From contig WBZZ01001190.1 of the NCBI GenBank assembly GCA_019918135.1, positions 25,001 to 89,000 on the forward strand: a DNA stretch of 64,000 nucleotides, written 5' to 3'. The notes beneath the pieces were generated by a model. That model was not told where the DNA came from. It saw only the letters and a list, made by a program, of their open reading frames with translations, and did no database searches. The stretch comes from Paulinella micropora (Eukaryota; Cercozoa; Imbricatea; Euglyphida; Paulinellidae). This document shows positions 49,980 to 60,474 of the stretch, piece by piece. Position numbers and translations under genes: made by a program. Positions within the stretch are counted from its first letter, which is position 1, and each line of letters opens with the position of its first letter.

Positions 49980-51164
49980 ATGGTTAGCACAGCCCTAAGC
50001 CTGTTGAGCACTGCTGATCGTCTCGTGACTGGAAGCACCCGTGGCCCAGGACAGGCCGCTAGCGACAAGACCGTCCTGTGCCATTCCCTGCAGCCGCCAC
50101 GAGGTGGCTCTAGCCCAGGGGAACTTTGGTTAGCCGGTGCTTTTCACACACTGTCTGTCGTGCACAACAAAGGGCTCTGTGTCGTGCTGCCCAGCGCTCG
50201 GCAAGCCGAGCAAGGACTGTACGTCCGGCCCGGAGATTTGGCGCAGGGCTTTAACTCACTGGAGTGGATATTGCTCGCTGAGCAATATGACAGAAAAAGC
50301 CAGCAGGACGCCCACGCAGCCGCCGACTTCCTCACGCTTTCTCTGCTCTACGCCTCCTTACAGTACCAGCTGGCTGCGCAGGGCTTATGCGCGGCACCCA
50401 GCAGCTTGGTACTGGGAGACGACACCAGCAAGTTAAAACCTGGGGCTGTCTATCTGGTGTCTCAGGGAGTGCGCCAGCCCAACTTTCTGGAAAAACCCGC
50501 TTCTGGCAGCAACGCAGCAGATTTCGCCGCCAAGCTGCTCAGTCATTGCGTCAAGCTAGGCCTGCTTTGGTGGGATGTGTGCCCCGCGGATTGGGTGCTG
50601 GTGGGCGACAGTGGCCTGCACACGATACCCCCTAAGCGTCTGGCTTTCCTCCACGCCGACGGCGTGCCCCCGCAGTCTCTCAGGGCCGCCAACGCACTCT
50701 CCTGGTATCTCAATATGCTCTGCATGCAAACACGCATCGCTCGGGGCAGCCCCCCCTCCTCGGCACAGCAGCCCGGGACCGCACCCGAGCCACTGTACGT
50801 CGAAGGAGAAGACATATTACACACAGTGCTACAAGTGCTGGCCAGGCCCTTGATCAGTGCCGCGCGACAGCACGGCAGTGAAATGCAGCGGGCTTTTTGT
50901 GCTTGTCTGTGGCAGCTTCTGGCGCGGAGAAGCGACGGCGGCCCCTTGCTAGAGGCCTGGAACAGCCTGGCGGAGGCGCGCGTTGTCCTAAGGCGCCTAC
51001 CCGCCTCTCTGCTTGCCAGCGGCCTCTGCCAGCGCGGTCTCTCTGGCTGGACTCTACAACAACTTTCTTGCGCCCAGGCCACAGGCCTGGGCAGGCCCTT
51101 GATAGCAGACTTTGTGAACTACTGTTTTAACTTGGCGCTCTACCTGCAACCCTGTGTCGGCTAA
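49980..51164 (+). CDS. Divergent kinase-like protein
   Basis: 394 residues from the ATG at 49980. LWLAGAFHTLSVVHNKGLCV and the following segments could be a degraded N-lobe. Later, LLWWDVCPADWVLVGDSGLH and KRLAFLHADGVP sit where the catalytic loop (D...N) and the DFG Asp would be, as in the duplicated kinase-like family. The Asn is not conserved and no glycine loop is clear, so it may be a pseudokinase. It is intronless and whole. Function unknown beyond this resemblance. Confidence 0.35.
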   Translation: MVSTALSLLSTADRLVTGSTRGPGQAASDKTVLCHSLQPPRGGSSPGELWLAGAFHTLSVVHNKGLCVVLPSARQAEQGLYVRPGDLAQGFNSLEWILLAEQYDRKSQQDAHAAADFLTLSLLYASLQYQLAAQGLCAAPSSLVLGDDTSKLKPGAVYLVSQGVRQPNFLEKPASGSNAADFAAKLLSHCVKLGLLWWDVCPADWVLVGDSGLHTIPPKRLAFLHADGVPPQSLRAANALSWYLNMLCMQTRIARGSPPSSAQQPGTAPEPLYVEGEDILHTVLQVLARPLISAARQHGSEMQRAFCACLWQLLARRSDGGPLLEAWNSLAEARVVLRRLPASLLASGLCQRGLSGWTLQQLSCAQATGLGRPLIADFVNYCFNLALYLQPCVG

Positions 51165-51223
51165 GGCAGGGGGGGGGGAGGGGGCCAGCTCGCCCCCCCC
51201 CCCTCCCTCCCTCCCTCCCTCCC

Positions 51224-51264
51224 CCAGCTCGGCCCTTTCCCTGGGGAAAAAAGGGCCGAGCTGG
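51224..51264. repeat. Perfect hairpin, 15-bp stem, between genes
   Basis: CCAGCTCGGCCCTTT, 11-nt loop, then the exact reverse complement. It follows a CCCT-run and precedes the HNH gene start by ~50 bp, in the place of a terminator or promoter element. Confidence 0.85.
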
Positions 51265-51315
51265 CCACTGCCTTTCCTTGGCAGATTGTAGTTGCTTGCT
51301 TTTCCCAAAAAAAGA

Positions 51316-52055
51316 ATGCCAGAAGTTGTGGCCAGAGAAAAGCTGGTGCCCTTGCTTCCGCTGCTGGTCAAGCTGCTCGGTTGTTCGGAGCAGACCGCGG
51401 GCCTCTATGTAGAAAAAGCTCGGGCAAACGCAGATAAACAAGCGGCCTGCGGCGGGGCTTTGAAGACGCAGATGGTGCGCTTTACTCAAGGAGACGGAAC
51501 CTGGGGACCTGCTGTAATCTGTGTGTTTCTTAGTGATTTACTTAGCTTTCTCGGCATTGCGCCTGACTCGGTGCGCCTGAAAGACGATGACTCTTGGCTG
51601 TTGGACGACAAGGTGGGAAGGAGGGGCTGGCGGCCATCGAAAGACAGCTGTCAGATCTGCACCCATTGTCTGAAATACGGACGCGCCCGGTCTATTTGGG
51701 GCGTGTAGTGCCATTGTGCAACGAAAAACGCTTCATGTCGCGCGCGCTGGTGAGAAAATGGATCTTGCAGAACCGTCGGCTCCCTTGTTTTGCGCAATAC
51801 TTTGGTACGGACGGGCGGCGCAGACTTTTGTTCAACATCGATCACATCGTGCCGGCGGCGCAAGGCGGGCTGGACCATCCACGCAATTATGCCCTAATCC
51901 CACAGATCATGAATGCCAAATTTGGCTCCATGCTATTACCAGCCAAAGCCACGTACCTGTCGCCGGCGACAACGCGTGCGGCTCTTCGTTTTTCCGCGCA
52001 GGCCTCCCGCCGCGCCATGCAGGGACTGGACCTCTCCGACCTCGAGCTCTGGTGA
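51316..52055 (+). pseudogene. HNH endonuclease-like gene, broken
   Basis: The ATG at 51316 opens MPEVVAREKLVPLLPLLVKL. The second half carries LLFNIDHIVPAAQGG...HPRNYALIPQIMN, an HNH nuclease core (DHIVP, GG, N...N) for metal-dependent DNA cutting, found in homing and viral nucleases. The two halves lie in different frames, about one break. No intron or intein context is visible that would show homing. Confidence 0.65.
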
Positions 52056-52172
52056 AAGGATTTAATAATGTGAAAGCTGTTTTCTTGCGGTCAGACTAAA
52101 AGAAAAAAAAACTTTTCTTTTAATTAAACGGATTACTAATTATTCACATATGTTAAGTACTCTCAGAAATCA
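52056..52172. terminator. AT-rich convergent 3' spacer
   Basis: AAAGGATTTAATAATGTG, an A9 run, CTTTTCTTTTAATTAAA and similar lie between the HNH gene (plus) and the next gene (minus). Poly(A)-type signals occur on both strands. Confidence 0.4.
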
Positions 52173-53452
52173 CTAGCTCACACTTGAATAGCTCGCGTCG
52201 ATACCTCCAAAAATTTTGGCAATGTTCTTATGGGCCTGAGTAGGCGGGGATCTTCGTGCACTCGTTGACTTTCGTTTACGAATGCTGCTGCTGGTAGTAG
52301 AGGGCAGAATCGTTGGTGCAGTCGCAGGGGAAGCTTTGTTCTCTTGCTTGGCAAGAAGTTGGTTGCACATGTGAAGACAAGCGTGTGCGTCCACGAAAGC
52401 CTTGGGCTTGACGGCCTCCTGTGAGCCGTAATCCTTGGCAAACCAGTCAGCCATTCTGTCAACCACCCGTTCGTAGGCGTTCAGGAACTCCTCGTCTGTC
52501 TGGGCACAGCTTCCTTGGACTGGGTACAGAAAGCTCTGTGCATGTGGCGAACAAATAGAAAACTGTGGGCCCTTGGCTCCGTCACCTTTGCTTTGTCTGG
52601 AGTCCACGTAGGTCTGGAAATACAGTTGCCAATCCCAGCCGAATGCCTTCAGCGCCGTCAGTTGGGAGATTTCCCCCCTGGCGACGACTGCCTGCTAGAA
52701 TAAAACGAGCAGGCATCTTTATACACCTTGCGAAGCCCGTCATACACCACAAAGTAGTCACGACAGTCGGCAAACGGGAGCTTCACCTCTGGTGCCGATA
52801 ATTTCCGAGCGGTCAGTGAAAGCCAGTATTCACTGCCCACACCCTGTCGCATCTGTGCGATATAGCCCTGTCTCTTCGCTTCGTCTTCCGCGCCAACAAC
52901 CTCCGGAGCGGTGTCTTTTTTGTACACGCGAGTGAAATCAAACAAGTATGTCTTCATGTTTTTCAACACCAGGTCGAGCATGGCCAACGCATACTTATCC
53001 ACAAAACCCGTCTTGGCCGCCAACAGCGCTTGTGCACGGCTGGCTGTTTCTGCAGCAGAGGCTGCCGAGTCGCCGCCGGTGTCAAACACGTTGATCCTTG
53101 TTTTGCCGTACGGATAATCACTGTCACTGCCGTCGGTCTTCTCAAATAACAGGATAACGTTCGGGCCCATCGAGGAGGTGAAGGGCATAGCTAGGTCGGC
53201 TAGCGCCGCTATGGATTGCGCCCTATTTCCATTAGAAACTAGCGTCTTAGAGTACTCGGAAGCTGTGACTGCTGCTGCTTTCTCCTGTGTATCTTGATCC
53301 AACACACGAGCAAACTCTGGACGTCGATTGTCGCCAAGTTGATCATTCGTCAGAGGGGCTCTACACTCAGACGACAGACAGGTGTACATAGGCCCCCATT
53401 TTCTATCGTCCTCTCGCACGAGCGTCGGAAAGTACTTACCATTGTTCGCCAT
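52173..53452 (-). pseudogene. Unrecognised protein gene, broken
   Basis: About 420 residues starting MANNGKYFPTLVREDDRKWG. It has a Cys pair (YTCLSSEC), a long helical Ala-rich part, MKTYLFDFTRVYKK, and a basic C-terminal tail (SIRKRKSTSARRSP). It reads in two frames, about one break. No domain is recognised. Its start lies ~55 bp from the end of the nicotinamidase gene on the same strand, so the two may be co-transcribed or simply packed. Confidence 0.5.
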
Positions 53453-53506
53453 TTTGGAAAGCCAAAAACAATCATTGGAGCTTACATTATTGGAATCGGC
53501 ATTATC

Positions 53507-54808
53507 CTATTGTAGCTTTGTCTTCAATTCGGCTTGGGCCAGCCGGGCCCTGTCGATCAGCAACTCGACGGTGCCTTCTTGGAGCCGGAACGAGATTTGT
53601 GAGTACAGCTTGCGCGCGGCCCTTGATGTCGAATCCCAAACGGAGCTGACGTATGATTTCTGCATCCATGCCCCTTTGCAGAATTCTAGGGTGTTGGCAT
53701 TGGCTTGGACTGCTAGCTCCTTTTCTCCCCAGCCAACCTCGCTTCCGATCGCCAGCGTTGCTGTTTGGACAACGCGAACTTTGAATTTCTGTTCGGCCAG
53801 GCCTCGCGCAGTTTCTTTGACACAGAAGTCGGCCGCGACCCCGACCACGCAGACATTTGTTATACCTTGGGCCCGTAGGATTTGCGTTAAAGTGCACTTG
53901 GGCGAGGCGAAGCTCCAAGGGTTGGGGTTCCGGACCTCCCTTTTCGGCGGCCGCTTCTGGCCTTGCTGCACAACAGCCTCCACATTCTCAAACACGGCGG
54001 AATACGCATCATATTTGCGGTCCATGCCTTTGTCAAAGAACAGGGACTTGTAGCGCGCTGCCCCCGCAGGTAGGCTAAGCGTGCCTCTTTCCAAGGCAGT
54101 AGCTTCGATATAAGCAGAATAGAGCAAACCCTGCCCTGCCGCACCGTCTCCCGGTCTAAACGCGGGTGCTAGGTCGCGCAGTTCGTCCACTACGTCGGAA
54201 CCCCAACGGTTCATGACGCAGTGGTCAGGCCACAATTCCTGCTTGGCAACTGTCCACGTGTTTGTTTTTGCCTGTGACACATCCTCCCCCGGCTGCCGCG
54301 TACTCTGCACAAAGGAGTATGTCACAGAATGGACGGTGCATTTCTCATAATCCTCTGCTTTAGTGAATTCATTTTTGGGGATGATCTCCGCTTTTTCCGG
54401 AACATTCTTCTTCGTGTCGTCCACGCCTTTTTCTTTGCTCTCCCTCTTGACGACGACCTCGTACGTAAAGATCTCATATGAGGAAATCTCATCGGCTTTT
54501 AGCAACTCAGTTTTCTTTGCGAGGTCCTTAGTAGTGTGATAACTTGAACTGGCGAAAGATACGTGGCCAGGTTTTAAAATGTAGTTAGGGTCTGAAACAT
54601 TGCCTTCTTGAACCTCAGCTGGGTGCTTGTCGCGCGTGAACACCACCAGATCCCAGCCAGCAATATTGGCTAACTGGCGCACTTCCGCGATGCAAGCCGC
54701 CCTTGCATCCTTGTCTTTCATAGCCATTGATCCGCCTGGGTGCATAAAATCGTTCTGCATGTCCACGATGACCAGAGCCCAGCCGGGCGCGATCGAAGGA
54801 CCAGCCAT
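53507..54808 (-). CDS. Nicotinamidase-like cysteine hydrolase
   Basis: 433 residues, whole. The isochorismatase/nicotinamidase signature is complete: ALVIVDMQNDF with D16, VVFTRDKHP (metal D60, H62), ELWPDHCV (H196), SLFFDKGMDR (K260) and VVGVAADFCV (catalytic C329). The enzyme turns nicotinamide into nicotinate, feeding NAD salvage. It is about twice the usual ~215 residues because of a charged insert at ~80-185 and a helical C-terminal tail after ~370. It is intronless and less GC-rich than the genes around it. An isochorismatase-type substrate cannot be excluded. Confidence 0.8.
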   Translation of the reverse strand: MAGPSIAPGWALVIVDMQNDFMHPGGSMAMKDKDARAACIAEVRQLANIAGWDLVVFTRDKHPAEVQEGNVSDPNYILKPGHVSFASSSYHTTKDLAKKTELLKADEISSYEIFTYEVVVKRESKEKGVDDTKKNVPEKAEIIPKNEFTKAEDYEKCTVHSVTYSFVQSTRQPGEDVSQAKTNTWTVAKQELWPDHCVMNRWGSDVVDELRDLAPAFRPGDGAAGQGLLYSAYIEATALERGTLSLPAGAARYKSLFFDKGMDRKYDAYSAVFENVEAVVQQGQKRPPKREVRNPNPWSFASPKCTLTQILRAQGITNVCVVGVAADFCVKETARGLAEQKFKVRVVQTATLAIGSEVGWGEKELAVQANANTLEFCKGAWMQKSYVSSVWDSTSRAARKLYSQISFRLQEGTVELLIDRARLAQAELKTKLQ

Positions 54809-55021
54809 TTCCTTTATTAGCTACTATAACACGCGGGAGAGTCAGCAAAAAAAACCCAATCGAGGGATAGTACGGGAGCACAGCACTTCCCCCCCCCCCC
54901 TCTCCCTCTTTCCCCCCCCCCCCCCTCCCTCTCTCTCTCTCCTTCTTCCTCCCACCTCTCCTCTCCCCTCCCCTCTCTCTTCTCTTATCCTTCTTTTGTT
55001 CTTTGCCTCAGACAAAGGGGC
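54809..55021. promoter_or_regulatory. Divergent spacer with C/CT runs
   Basis: C-runs and CTCT repeats over ~110 bp (54,885-55,000) lie between divergent starts; no gene. Confidence 0.4.
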
Positions 55022-55633
55022 ATGAATGTTCCCAAGGGAGAGATCTTTTGGGTCTGGGCGTTAGAAAAGGCGCTACAAGAGGCGTCGGGGGTCGTGGCGC
55101 CTGGGGAGGTGCCGCCTAAGCCGCCTGAATGCGTGGCGGATCTCAAGAAGTGCCATGCGTCACTGCATTGGACGCTGCTACCCTCGCACCAACAAACCTA
55201 CGAGGAGCTCAGGTCGTTGCACGGTTACAGCAACAACAGCAGCGGCCAAGAAGAGGGCAGCCGTGTTGCCAAACCCGGCCGCATCAGCTGGTCCCCGCCA
55301 CTTCCGATCCAGCTAGCCAAAGAACCCAGCGGCAGCAGCAGGGACTCACTGCGTGTGGGCAGCAGGCGTCGGCGCGCTCGGGCGCACACGGTGCCGGGCT
55401 CGCAACCTGCGGGCAAGAGCGAAGAGGCCTACCTGTTCGTGTACAAGCCCCACGTGCACATCCACGCGCCGGGGCCGAGGGCCCCGGCGAGGTCCGTCGC
55501 GTTGGAGCTACACAACAGTGACTTTGTTTTTCTGTGCGGCGGCGAGAAAAGGCGTACGGAAGAAGCTACTAGGCCGGGACCGGGAGCGGGGCCGGAGCCG
55601 GAGCCGGGGCAGGAACTTGGCTGGAAAAACTAA
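55022..55633 (+). CDS. Unrecognised basic protein
   Basis: 203 residues from MNVPKGEIFWVWALEKALQE. The middle is disordered, Ser/Arg-rich (VGSRRRRARAHTVPGS), then EEAYLFVYKPHVHIHAPGPR and a short beta-like end (ALELHNSDFVFLCGG) before a Pro/Glu tail. No family is recognised. It is whole and intronless and convergent with the next gene. Confidence 0.45.
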   Translation: MNVPKGEIFWVWALEKALQEASGVVAPGEVPPKPPECVADLKKCHASLHWTLLPSHQQTYEELRSLHGYSNNSSGQEEGSRVAKPGRISWSPPLPIQLAKEPSGSSRDSLRVGSRRRRARAHTVPGSQPAGKSEEAYLFVYKPHVHIHAPGPRAPARSVALELHNSDFVFLCGGEKRRTEEATRPGPGAGPEPEPGQELGWKN

Positions 55634-55738
55634 AATCAATTTTTTAATGACTGAAAGAAAGAAAAAAAAACAAACAAAACAAAACAAAACAAAACTTAAT
55701 AAAAAAAAGACTCTTGCTTGGTCGGTTTTTTTTTGAAG

Positions 55739-55757
55739 CCTAGCGCTGCGCGCTAGG
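55739..55757. terminator. Hairpin between convergent genes
   Basis: CCTAGCGC, loop TGC, exact reverse complement, placed after AATAAAAAAAAGA and 30 bp before the opposing stop. It may act in 3'-end formation; that is inferred. Confidence 0.4.
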
Positions 55758-55787
55758 TTGCCGGCTTCCTTCGGCTTCCTTCTTCTC

Positions 55788-57523
55788 TCAAATGTCCCTG
55801 AGTAGAGCCTCGTCTTCCTCCTCGAGCGCATGCTGCTTGCGCAGGTCGGCCTCGGCGCTGCTGCTGTGCGGGACGTTGGCGATGCGCAGCTGCCTGTTGC
55901 TGGGCCAGGGCTCGTCGTCCAGTTCGTCGGGGGCGAAGCCGCCGCCTTCCCAGCCGGGCAGCGCCGAGGGCTTGCCGAGTTCCTCGGTCTTCTTGCTGGC
56001 GCCCGAGGCATCCCAGACGCAGACGAGTTTGGGCACGCGCTTGAGACAGAAGGCGCCGTTGGACAAGGGGTCGAAGCTGGCCCTGATGGTGAAGCCGACG
56101 GTAATGACGGAGCCGTTGCGAACCGCCTTCATGGCCGCGGCCTCAGTCATGAGCGGGTGGGACTCGCGCCGCATGTCGCGGAAGAGGAGCTCGGTGAACT
56201 TGAGCTTGCTGCTGTCAAGCTCCGACGGGTTGCTGCTGGGCTGGTTGCCGCCTGCGCCGCCGGCGCAGGCGGGTTTGCCCTTGTTGTTGTACCTGGCGCT
56301 GAGGTCGACGTTCGGGAAAGAGTAGTTGCAGTGCGTCACGAGCGTGAACTCCTGTGAGCCGCCGCCCTGGGACTCGGTCTTTTGGAAGAAGCCGCCGTTC
56401 TTGATGTAGCGCGAGTTGGACTTGCGCTCCAGCGCCGTCATGGCCTTGATCTCGGCCGTCTTGGAGCGGATGACCACGTCGCGGAACTTGGCGAGCACCT
56501 GGCGCGGGTACACTCCCTGCGCGTCGGCGCTAAGCCCCATGTCCGTCGAGATGTCCTGCAGGCGGCTGTTGACGCACGGCATGGCCTGGCACACCAACGG
56601 CGCACTCTCGGGGTCCTCGAGCGCGTCCAGCACGCACCACACGGCCAGAAAGTCCAGGTACAGATCGAACACCACGGCCAGGCCCCCGACCTCGTACGAG
56701 CTGCCGTCCGCCTTCATGACACGCAGCGCGGGCGCCGCCTTGGACGGGAGCGCGACCGTGCTGAAGCTGCGCTGGATCCGCTCGGGGCGCAGGCAGTCCT
56801 CCTCCGGGTTGATGTTGTAGCGGTGCGCAAAGTCCGCCGGGTTCGCAAACGAGCCGTACGCGATGCGGCCCAGCCTCTGCTTCTGTTCGTCCGTCGCGTG
56901 CTTGGACACGAACAGGTCGCACGAACCCACGGTCGCGGGGGGGACGCAATCACCAAGTTGCGGCAGGCCCCCTTGCGCTCGCCCGAGGACGGGCGCTGCT
57001 GGGTGAAGCGGACCGTCACGATCTCCTTGTTGGGTTCCTTGATCGACGGCAAACGCTGCATCAGGTACGCGTTGCGCCCCGGCCCCACAAAGCGCGCCAG
57101 CTGCAGCCACTCCTCACCCGTCGCCTCGTCCTTGTGCACCTTGACGTACGTGTGCTTCAGCAGAAAATCCGTGTTCACCAGGCTGGGCCAGATGTCCTGC
57201 GTCAGAACCTGCTGGTACACATCCCCCAGCGACGCCCGCAGGTCGGGGGGCAGTTTTCCCAAGGGAACAAGCCCCTCCAGCTCGTTAGGCGGCTGCAGGC
57301 TCGCGCGCAGCAACGTCTCGGGCATCGAGCTCGGGTCAGCAAACGGGAAAATTTGGTGCGACGAGCCGCCCGCCGCCGCCGCTGCTGCCGCTTTCGTTTC
57401 AGCCGCGATTTCAGAAGACGTCGCATCCCAGTCTACTTGCTCGCGGCCTTCTTCCTGCACCTTGTTTTTTTTGGGCACGCGACCCGAACTGCTCGACGAC
57501 GCTGCTGCTGTGCGCTTGCTCAT
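55788..57523 (-). pseudogene. Unrecognised large protein gene, broken
   Basis: About 575 residues starting MSKRTAAASSSSS. Ordered-looking segments include DPSSMPETLLRASLQPPNEL, YVKVHKDEATGEEWLQLARF, LAVVFDLYLDFLAVWCVLDA, VTHCNYSFPNVDLSARYNN and VPKLVCVWDASG. It reads in two frames, about one break. The length, beta-rich look and neighbouring helicase-like gene would fit a replication or structural protein of a DNA virus, but nothing specific is recognised. Confidence 0.45.
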
Positions 57524-57565
57524 CTGCTTCAAATGTGTTTGGGGGGAAAATGCTCCTCCAAATTC

Positions 57566-57594
57566 TGTGCGGGAGACCCAAGGTCTCCCGCACA
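57566..57594. repeat. Perfect hairpin, 13-bp stem
   Basis: TGTGCGGGAGACC, loop CAA, exact reverse complement. It lies just upstream of a minus-strand gene start, followed by G-runs and C-runs to 57,735. Confidence 0.85.
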
Positions 57595-57736
57595 ACACCC
57601 CCCCGCGCATCAAGAGGAGGGGGGGGGGCGCCCCCGGTGTGCCGGGCACCCCCCCCCCCTTCCCCTCCCCCCATCCCGAGAGAGAGAGAGACGGGGGAGG
57701 GGAGGCGGGAGAGGAGGGGGGGGGGGGGGCGCGGCC

Positions 57737-59100
57737 CTACTTCCAAGAACCGCCGCTGATGATTTCAAGCGGTTTACAGGTCGTGGTTGGAGACGCAGGA
57801 TCTTCTTTTTTTTGGAAAGGCATTTGTTTTTCTAGCTCGGCCTGCCAGTTCGTGCGTTTTTCTAGGTCGCAACGCAGGGCGTCGGCGGAGATGTCTTGGA
57901 TTCTCCTGGCCTGCATAAAGCTGTCCTCCCAACCGTACTCGGCCAGCAGCAAGTCGTGCGCAAGCAGGCGCTGGCCGCGCTTGAGGTACAGATGAAAATT
58001 GCGGTGGTTGAGGCGTACAATCAAGCCGTTGCACTTGTCGGGCCGCGGGCTGGTCAGGCGCAGTGCCCCAGCAAAACCGTGGGAATGCGGGTGGCCCGCT
58101 CCACGTGGGGAGCGTCGGGCAGATTGGGCTGATCTCTTCTGTCGATATAGACCATCGCTTTGCCCGCTTGCATAAAGGTTGCCCGCTCTCGCTCCCATAG
58201 CGTGCGGTCTCGTGAGGGCGAGACCGCCTGATCGGTACCGCAGCAGCCGCCGCTGCTGCGGTACAGCGTAGTGCGAAACTCTGCCACAAAACGCGGCTCG
58301 TCCAAAGGGGGTATGTCCCGGCGGGACGCGAGTGTGAAGCCGTAGCCGGGCCAGTAGAGCACGTAGAAGTCAGAATTGTAGGAGACCACGCACGGCCCCC
58401 TCTGAAGGTCGGCTTCTTTGTAAAATTTGATTTGCCGCTCCTCCTTCAGAGCATCGTCGGTGATTTGCGGCGTGCTGCGCTCGGCCTCGTCGAGTGCCGA
58501 TAAAAATTGATTTCTGGCGCGGCGGAAAAAATCAGACTGGCCGGGAATGGCCTGCACGCCTTTCTCTTGGAAGAGCAGTGTGTGCGCCCAGGCGGTCGCC
58601 TGGAACCGATTGCGTACCCCGGTGCTGAGCTGGCTCTGTAGCCTGGCCGCCAGGTTGGACGCTATGTTGGCGCACGCGATCGCGCGCAGGCCACGCCGGC
58701 AGTTGGCGTGAGGCTGGAGCTGCGCCAGAAACTCACTTACCAACAAGCCCAGCCGGTTGGCGCCGTCGCCCCAGAACGCCACCAGACAGTTCGGCTCCAG
58801 CTTAAGCTCGGCCGGCCAGCTCGGCCCCATAACCCATAGCTTGCCTAAGCTGGGCGGCAGTCCAGCCTCGTGCCAACTGCCGGCGCTGTAAGCTGCTGCA
58901 ATCAGCTGTGTGCAGCCGCTCTGTTGGTAGGCTTCCTGCAACTCCCGCCCCGCTGCAGAGACGAGCGTCAGCTCGCCTGTGATGACTTCTCGTATAACCG
59001 GCTTCAGCCATAAAGAGTTGCAATAGAAGTAAGATTGGGGCTTTGGTATTGTCTGGACAACTTTTTTCGAATCGGGCTCGGAGTCCCTGTCGGCAGACAT
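57737..59100 (-). pseudogene. Unrecognised protein gene, broken
   Basis: About 450 residues from MSADRDSEPDSKKVVQ. Segments: YFYCNSLWLKPVIREVITGE, NCLVAFWGDGANRLGLLVSE, a helical middle, VVSYNSDFYVLYWPGYGF, then LIVRLNHRNFHLYLKRGQRL. It reads in two frames, about one break. No family is recognised. Two perfect hairpins (58204-58227 and 58235-58264) lie inside it. It is divergent from the glycosyltransferase-like gene. Confidence 0.45.
58204..58264. repeat. Two adjacent perfect hairpins inside a coding region
   Basis: GCGGTCTCG, 6-nt loop, reverse complement (58204-58227); then GTACCGCAGCAGC, loop CGCC, reverse complement (58235-58264, 13-bp stem). Confidence 0.85.
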
Positions 59101-59295
59101 TTTATTATTATTATTATTACTTTTTTTTTTGGTTAATAAAAGGAAAATAAAAAGAGAGAGAGAGAGAACAGAGAGAGGGGGGGGGGAGAGAAGGAGAAGG
59201 GAGAGGGGGGGAGGGGAGGGATGGGTGCTGCCCTCCTTTTCGCTCGCTCGGCGGTGCAGTCCAGCGCGGGTCTTCATTGGCTAAGAAGAGAGAAG
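59101..59295. promoter_or_regulatory. Divergent spacer with (GA)n and G-runs
   Basis: (TTA)n and T-run, then (GA)n and G-runs over 59,150-59,220 between divergent starts. The same layout occurs as in the spacer at 49.7-49.98 kb. Confidence 0.45.
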
Positions 59296-60442
59296 ATGGC
59301 GGGCAGAGCTCTAGTGGTGTTGGCGGCCATGGTCTCCTGCGCCTTGGTAGCCAGCACAGCCGTGTGGGAAGAGGCCAATAAGTACACCTGCCCCAAGATT
59401 CTGAGCGGGTGGCTAGATAAGTGCAGGGGTTGTGCCGACAGGCCGTTCGCGTGTGTGCACCAGGTGGCCGTCATGGGGCAGGAGCCCCTAGACCGTGTTG
59501 TTGAACTGTGGAACTATTCTCTCTCTTTTTCTGCGCTGCTGCCACTGGCGCAACATCTGCTGTGGCCGCACCAGCAAGTGAGCTGCTTGATTTTTACCGC
59601 GTACCGCGAGTTTTACAAGTTGTACGGGCTGCTGGGCGACTCGCCCGTGCACCAAGAGGGCGGTGGCGGGGCTGGTGCTGCTGCACCACTGCGGCGGGGT
59701 GTACGCCGACCCGGGGCTGGAGCTATTAAGAATCGGGCAGGGCCCGGCGGCGCAGGGACATTTCCCACTGCCAGCCCCGGAGCCAGAAGAGGACGGCAGC
59801 TACTTGCCAACCAGCTACTTCCTGCCAGAACTGCCGGTGTTAATGGCGGCCCACCCGCAGCGCGTAGGCATGCCGTACCTAGTGCTGCTGCGCTACATGT
59901 CGTCCTTGGCGCTGCCGTGGTACGACGGGATCTGGAGCGCCAACTTCTCGTTCGCCGACCCGCTGGACGAGCGCGGAGCCTTGCCCGATTCTCTGGCGCA
60001 GGTGTTGCGTGAGCAGCAACCCGTCGCTGCCAACGAGGGCGGCAGCACACAGGCTTGGTGGGAGGGCGTGCACAAAGTGCAGGTGCTGGGCCAGCTGGAG
60101 CGGCTGCACGTGCTCAACGCCAGCGAGTACCTGCATGGCCCATCTGTCGTGTACCACGCGTCGAGCCGCGTCTGGGAGACGCCCGCCGCCTTGTTCTGGT
60201 GGCAAGAGGTCTTCCGCTGGTTGCTGCTGGTGTTGCTGGCGTGCATGCTGCTGTGCGCGGCGGATCAGTGCAGGCGCCGGGGCTCGCTGAGATGCCCCTG
60301 CGGCTGGCGCCTGTGCGCGGGACCGAGGGCTACGTGCCAGTTGCACCCTTGCAAACAGACGGCGCAGGGGCTTTTACGGAAGACTCTGCTCTGGAGTCTT
60401 CTGGTAGCAATTTATCTACACAAAGGTAGAGATCTCTTTTAA
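59296..60442 (+). pseudogene. GT32-like glycosyltransferase gene, broken
   Basis: From the ATG at 59296, a signal-anchor segment (ALVVLAAMVSCALVASTAV) leads to CLIFTAYREFYKLYGLLGD. Further on, VLLHHCGGVYADPGLELL matches the DXD sugar-binding region (LxxxGGxYxDxD) of Och1-type GT32 transferases, with the second Asp replaced by Gly (ADPG). A C-terminal membrane helix (RWLLLVLLACMLLCAAD) and Cys-rich tail follow. These enzymes add sugars in the Golgi and are common in giant viruses and protists. It reads in two frames, about one break. Confidence 0.5.
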
Positions 60443-60474
60443 TGTCTTTCCGACCGAATCTCGAAGAGCTAAAC

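Noticed and set aside
51224-51264. Bacterial-type rho-independent terminator
   Set aside because: The stem is perfect but is not followed by a T-run, and the context is eukaryotic; it fits better with the other exact hairpins.
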